From: Bacteroidia bacterium
GTDB lineage: Bacteria > Bacteroidota > Bacteroidia > NS11-12g > UBA955
Assembly (NCBI GenBank): GCA_014376345.1
Contig: JACMRS010000088.1
Span: 1 to 5,914 of the forward strand
Direction: 5' to 3'
DNA length: 5,914 bases
Position 1 is the first letter of the stretch; the number at the start of each line of letters is the position of its first letter. Below the pieces are notes generated by a model. That model saw nothing but the letters and a program-made list of their open reading frames with translations, ran no database searches and was not told the origin of the DNA. This document shows, in pieces, positions 5,885 to 5,914 of the stretch. A program made the position numbers and the translations under genes.

Positions 5885-5914
5885 CGTAGTCCAATTCGGT
5901 CATTCATGCATATC

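Noticed and set aside
5604..5903. A 99-codon open frame on the minus strand covering the tandem repeat
   Set aside because: It is mostly translated repeat DNA (Lys/Asn/Gln-rich from the T-rich tract, read in two frames because the period of 92 is not divisible by 3) and overlaps the end of the well-supported permease gene antisense.

Overview
The window looks like chromosomal DNA from a Bacteroidota member. The DNA is AT-rich, and no gene start has a convincing Shine-Dalgarno sequence at normal spacing. The receptor ends in the C-terminal Phe expected of an outer-membrane beta-barrel, and one Bacteroidota-style -7 box (TAnnTTTG) can be seen. Genus and species cannot be read from the sequence. 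No rRNA, tRNA, CRISPR array, transposase or phage gene is visible.

Layout. (1) Bases 1-247 are the 3' end of a PQQ-dependent sorbosone/pyranose-type sugar dehydrogenase, cut by the window edge. (2) Its stop overlaps by one base (TAATG) the start of a 685-residue TonB-dependent receptor (247-2304). Motif by motif, this receptor resembles what I recall of E. coli PqqU (YncD), the PQQ uptake receptor. (3) Bases 2305-2526 form a convergent intergenic region. It holds an 8-bp T-rich tandem repeat that begins inside the receptor stop, a GC-rich repeat-like block, and a hairpin terminator serving the next gene on the minus strand. (4) Bases 2527-3348, minus strand, encode an alpha/beta hydrolase of the cofactor-free chloroperoxidase/arylesterase family. 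(5) Bases 3349-3513 are a divergent promoter region. (6) Bases 3514-4422 and 4415-5707 are an ABC-2 type ATPase/permease pair of the NatA-NatB (YhaQ-YhaP) type, overlapping by 8 bases. (7) From 5704 an 89-bp sequence occurs twice in tandem (period 92). Each copy is a 7-bp-periodic T-rich tract followed by a hairpin.

How the genes fit together. The dehydrogenase and receptor probably form one transcription unit. The most interesting reading is a cofactor-acquisition pair: many bacteria make PQQ enzymes without making PQQ, and an outer-membrane PQQ receptor fused translationally to a periplasmic PQQ enzyme would supply it. The hydrolase stands alone. The ABC pair is a self-contained two-gene exporter of unknown substrate. 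Apart from the possible PQQ link, the coding content is ordinary. The remaining unusual signals are the intergenic repeats, both of which begin at or inside the stop codon of a plus-strand gene.
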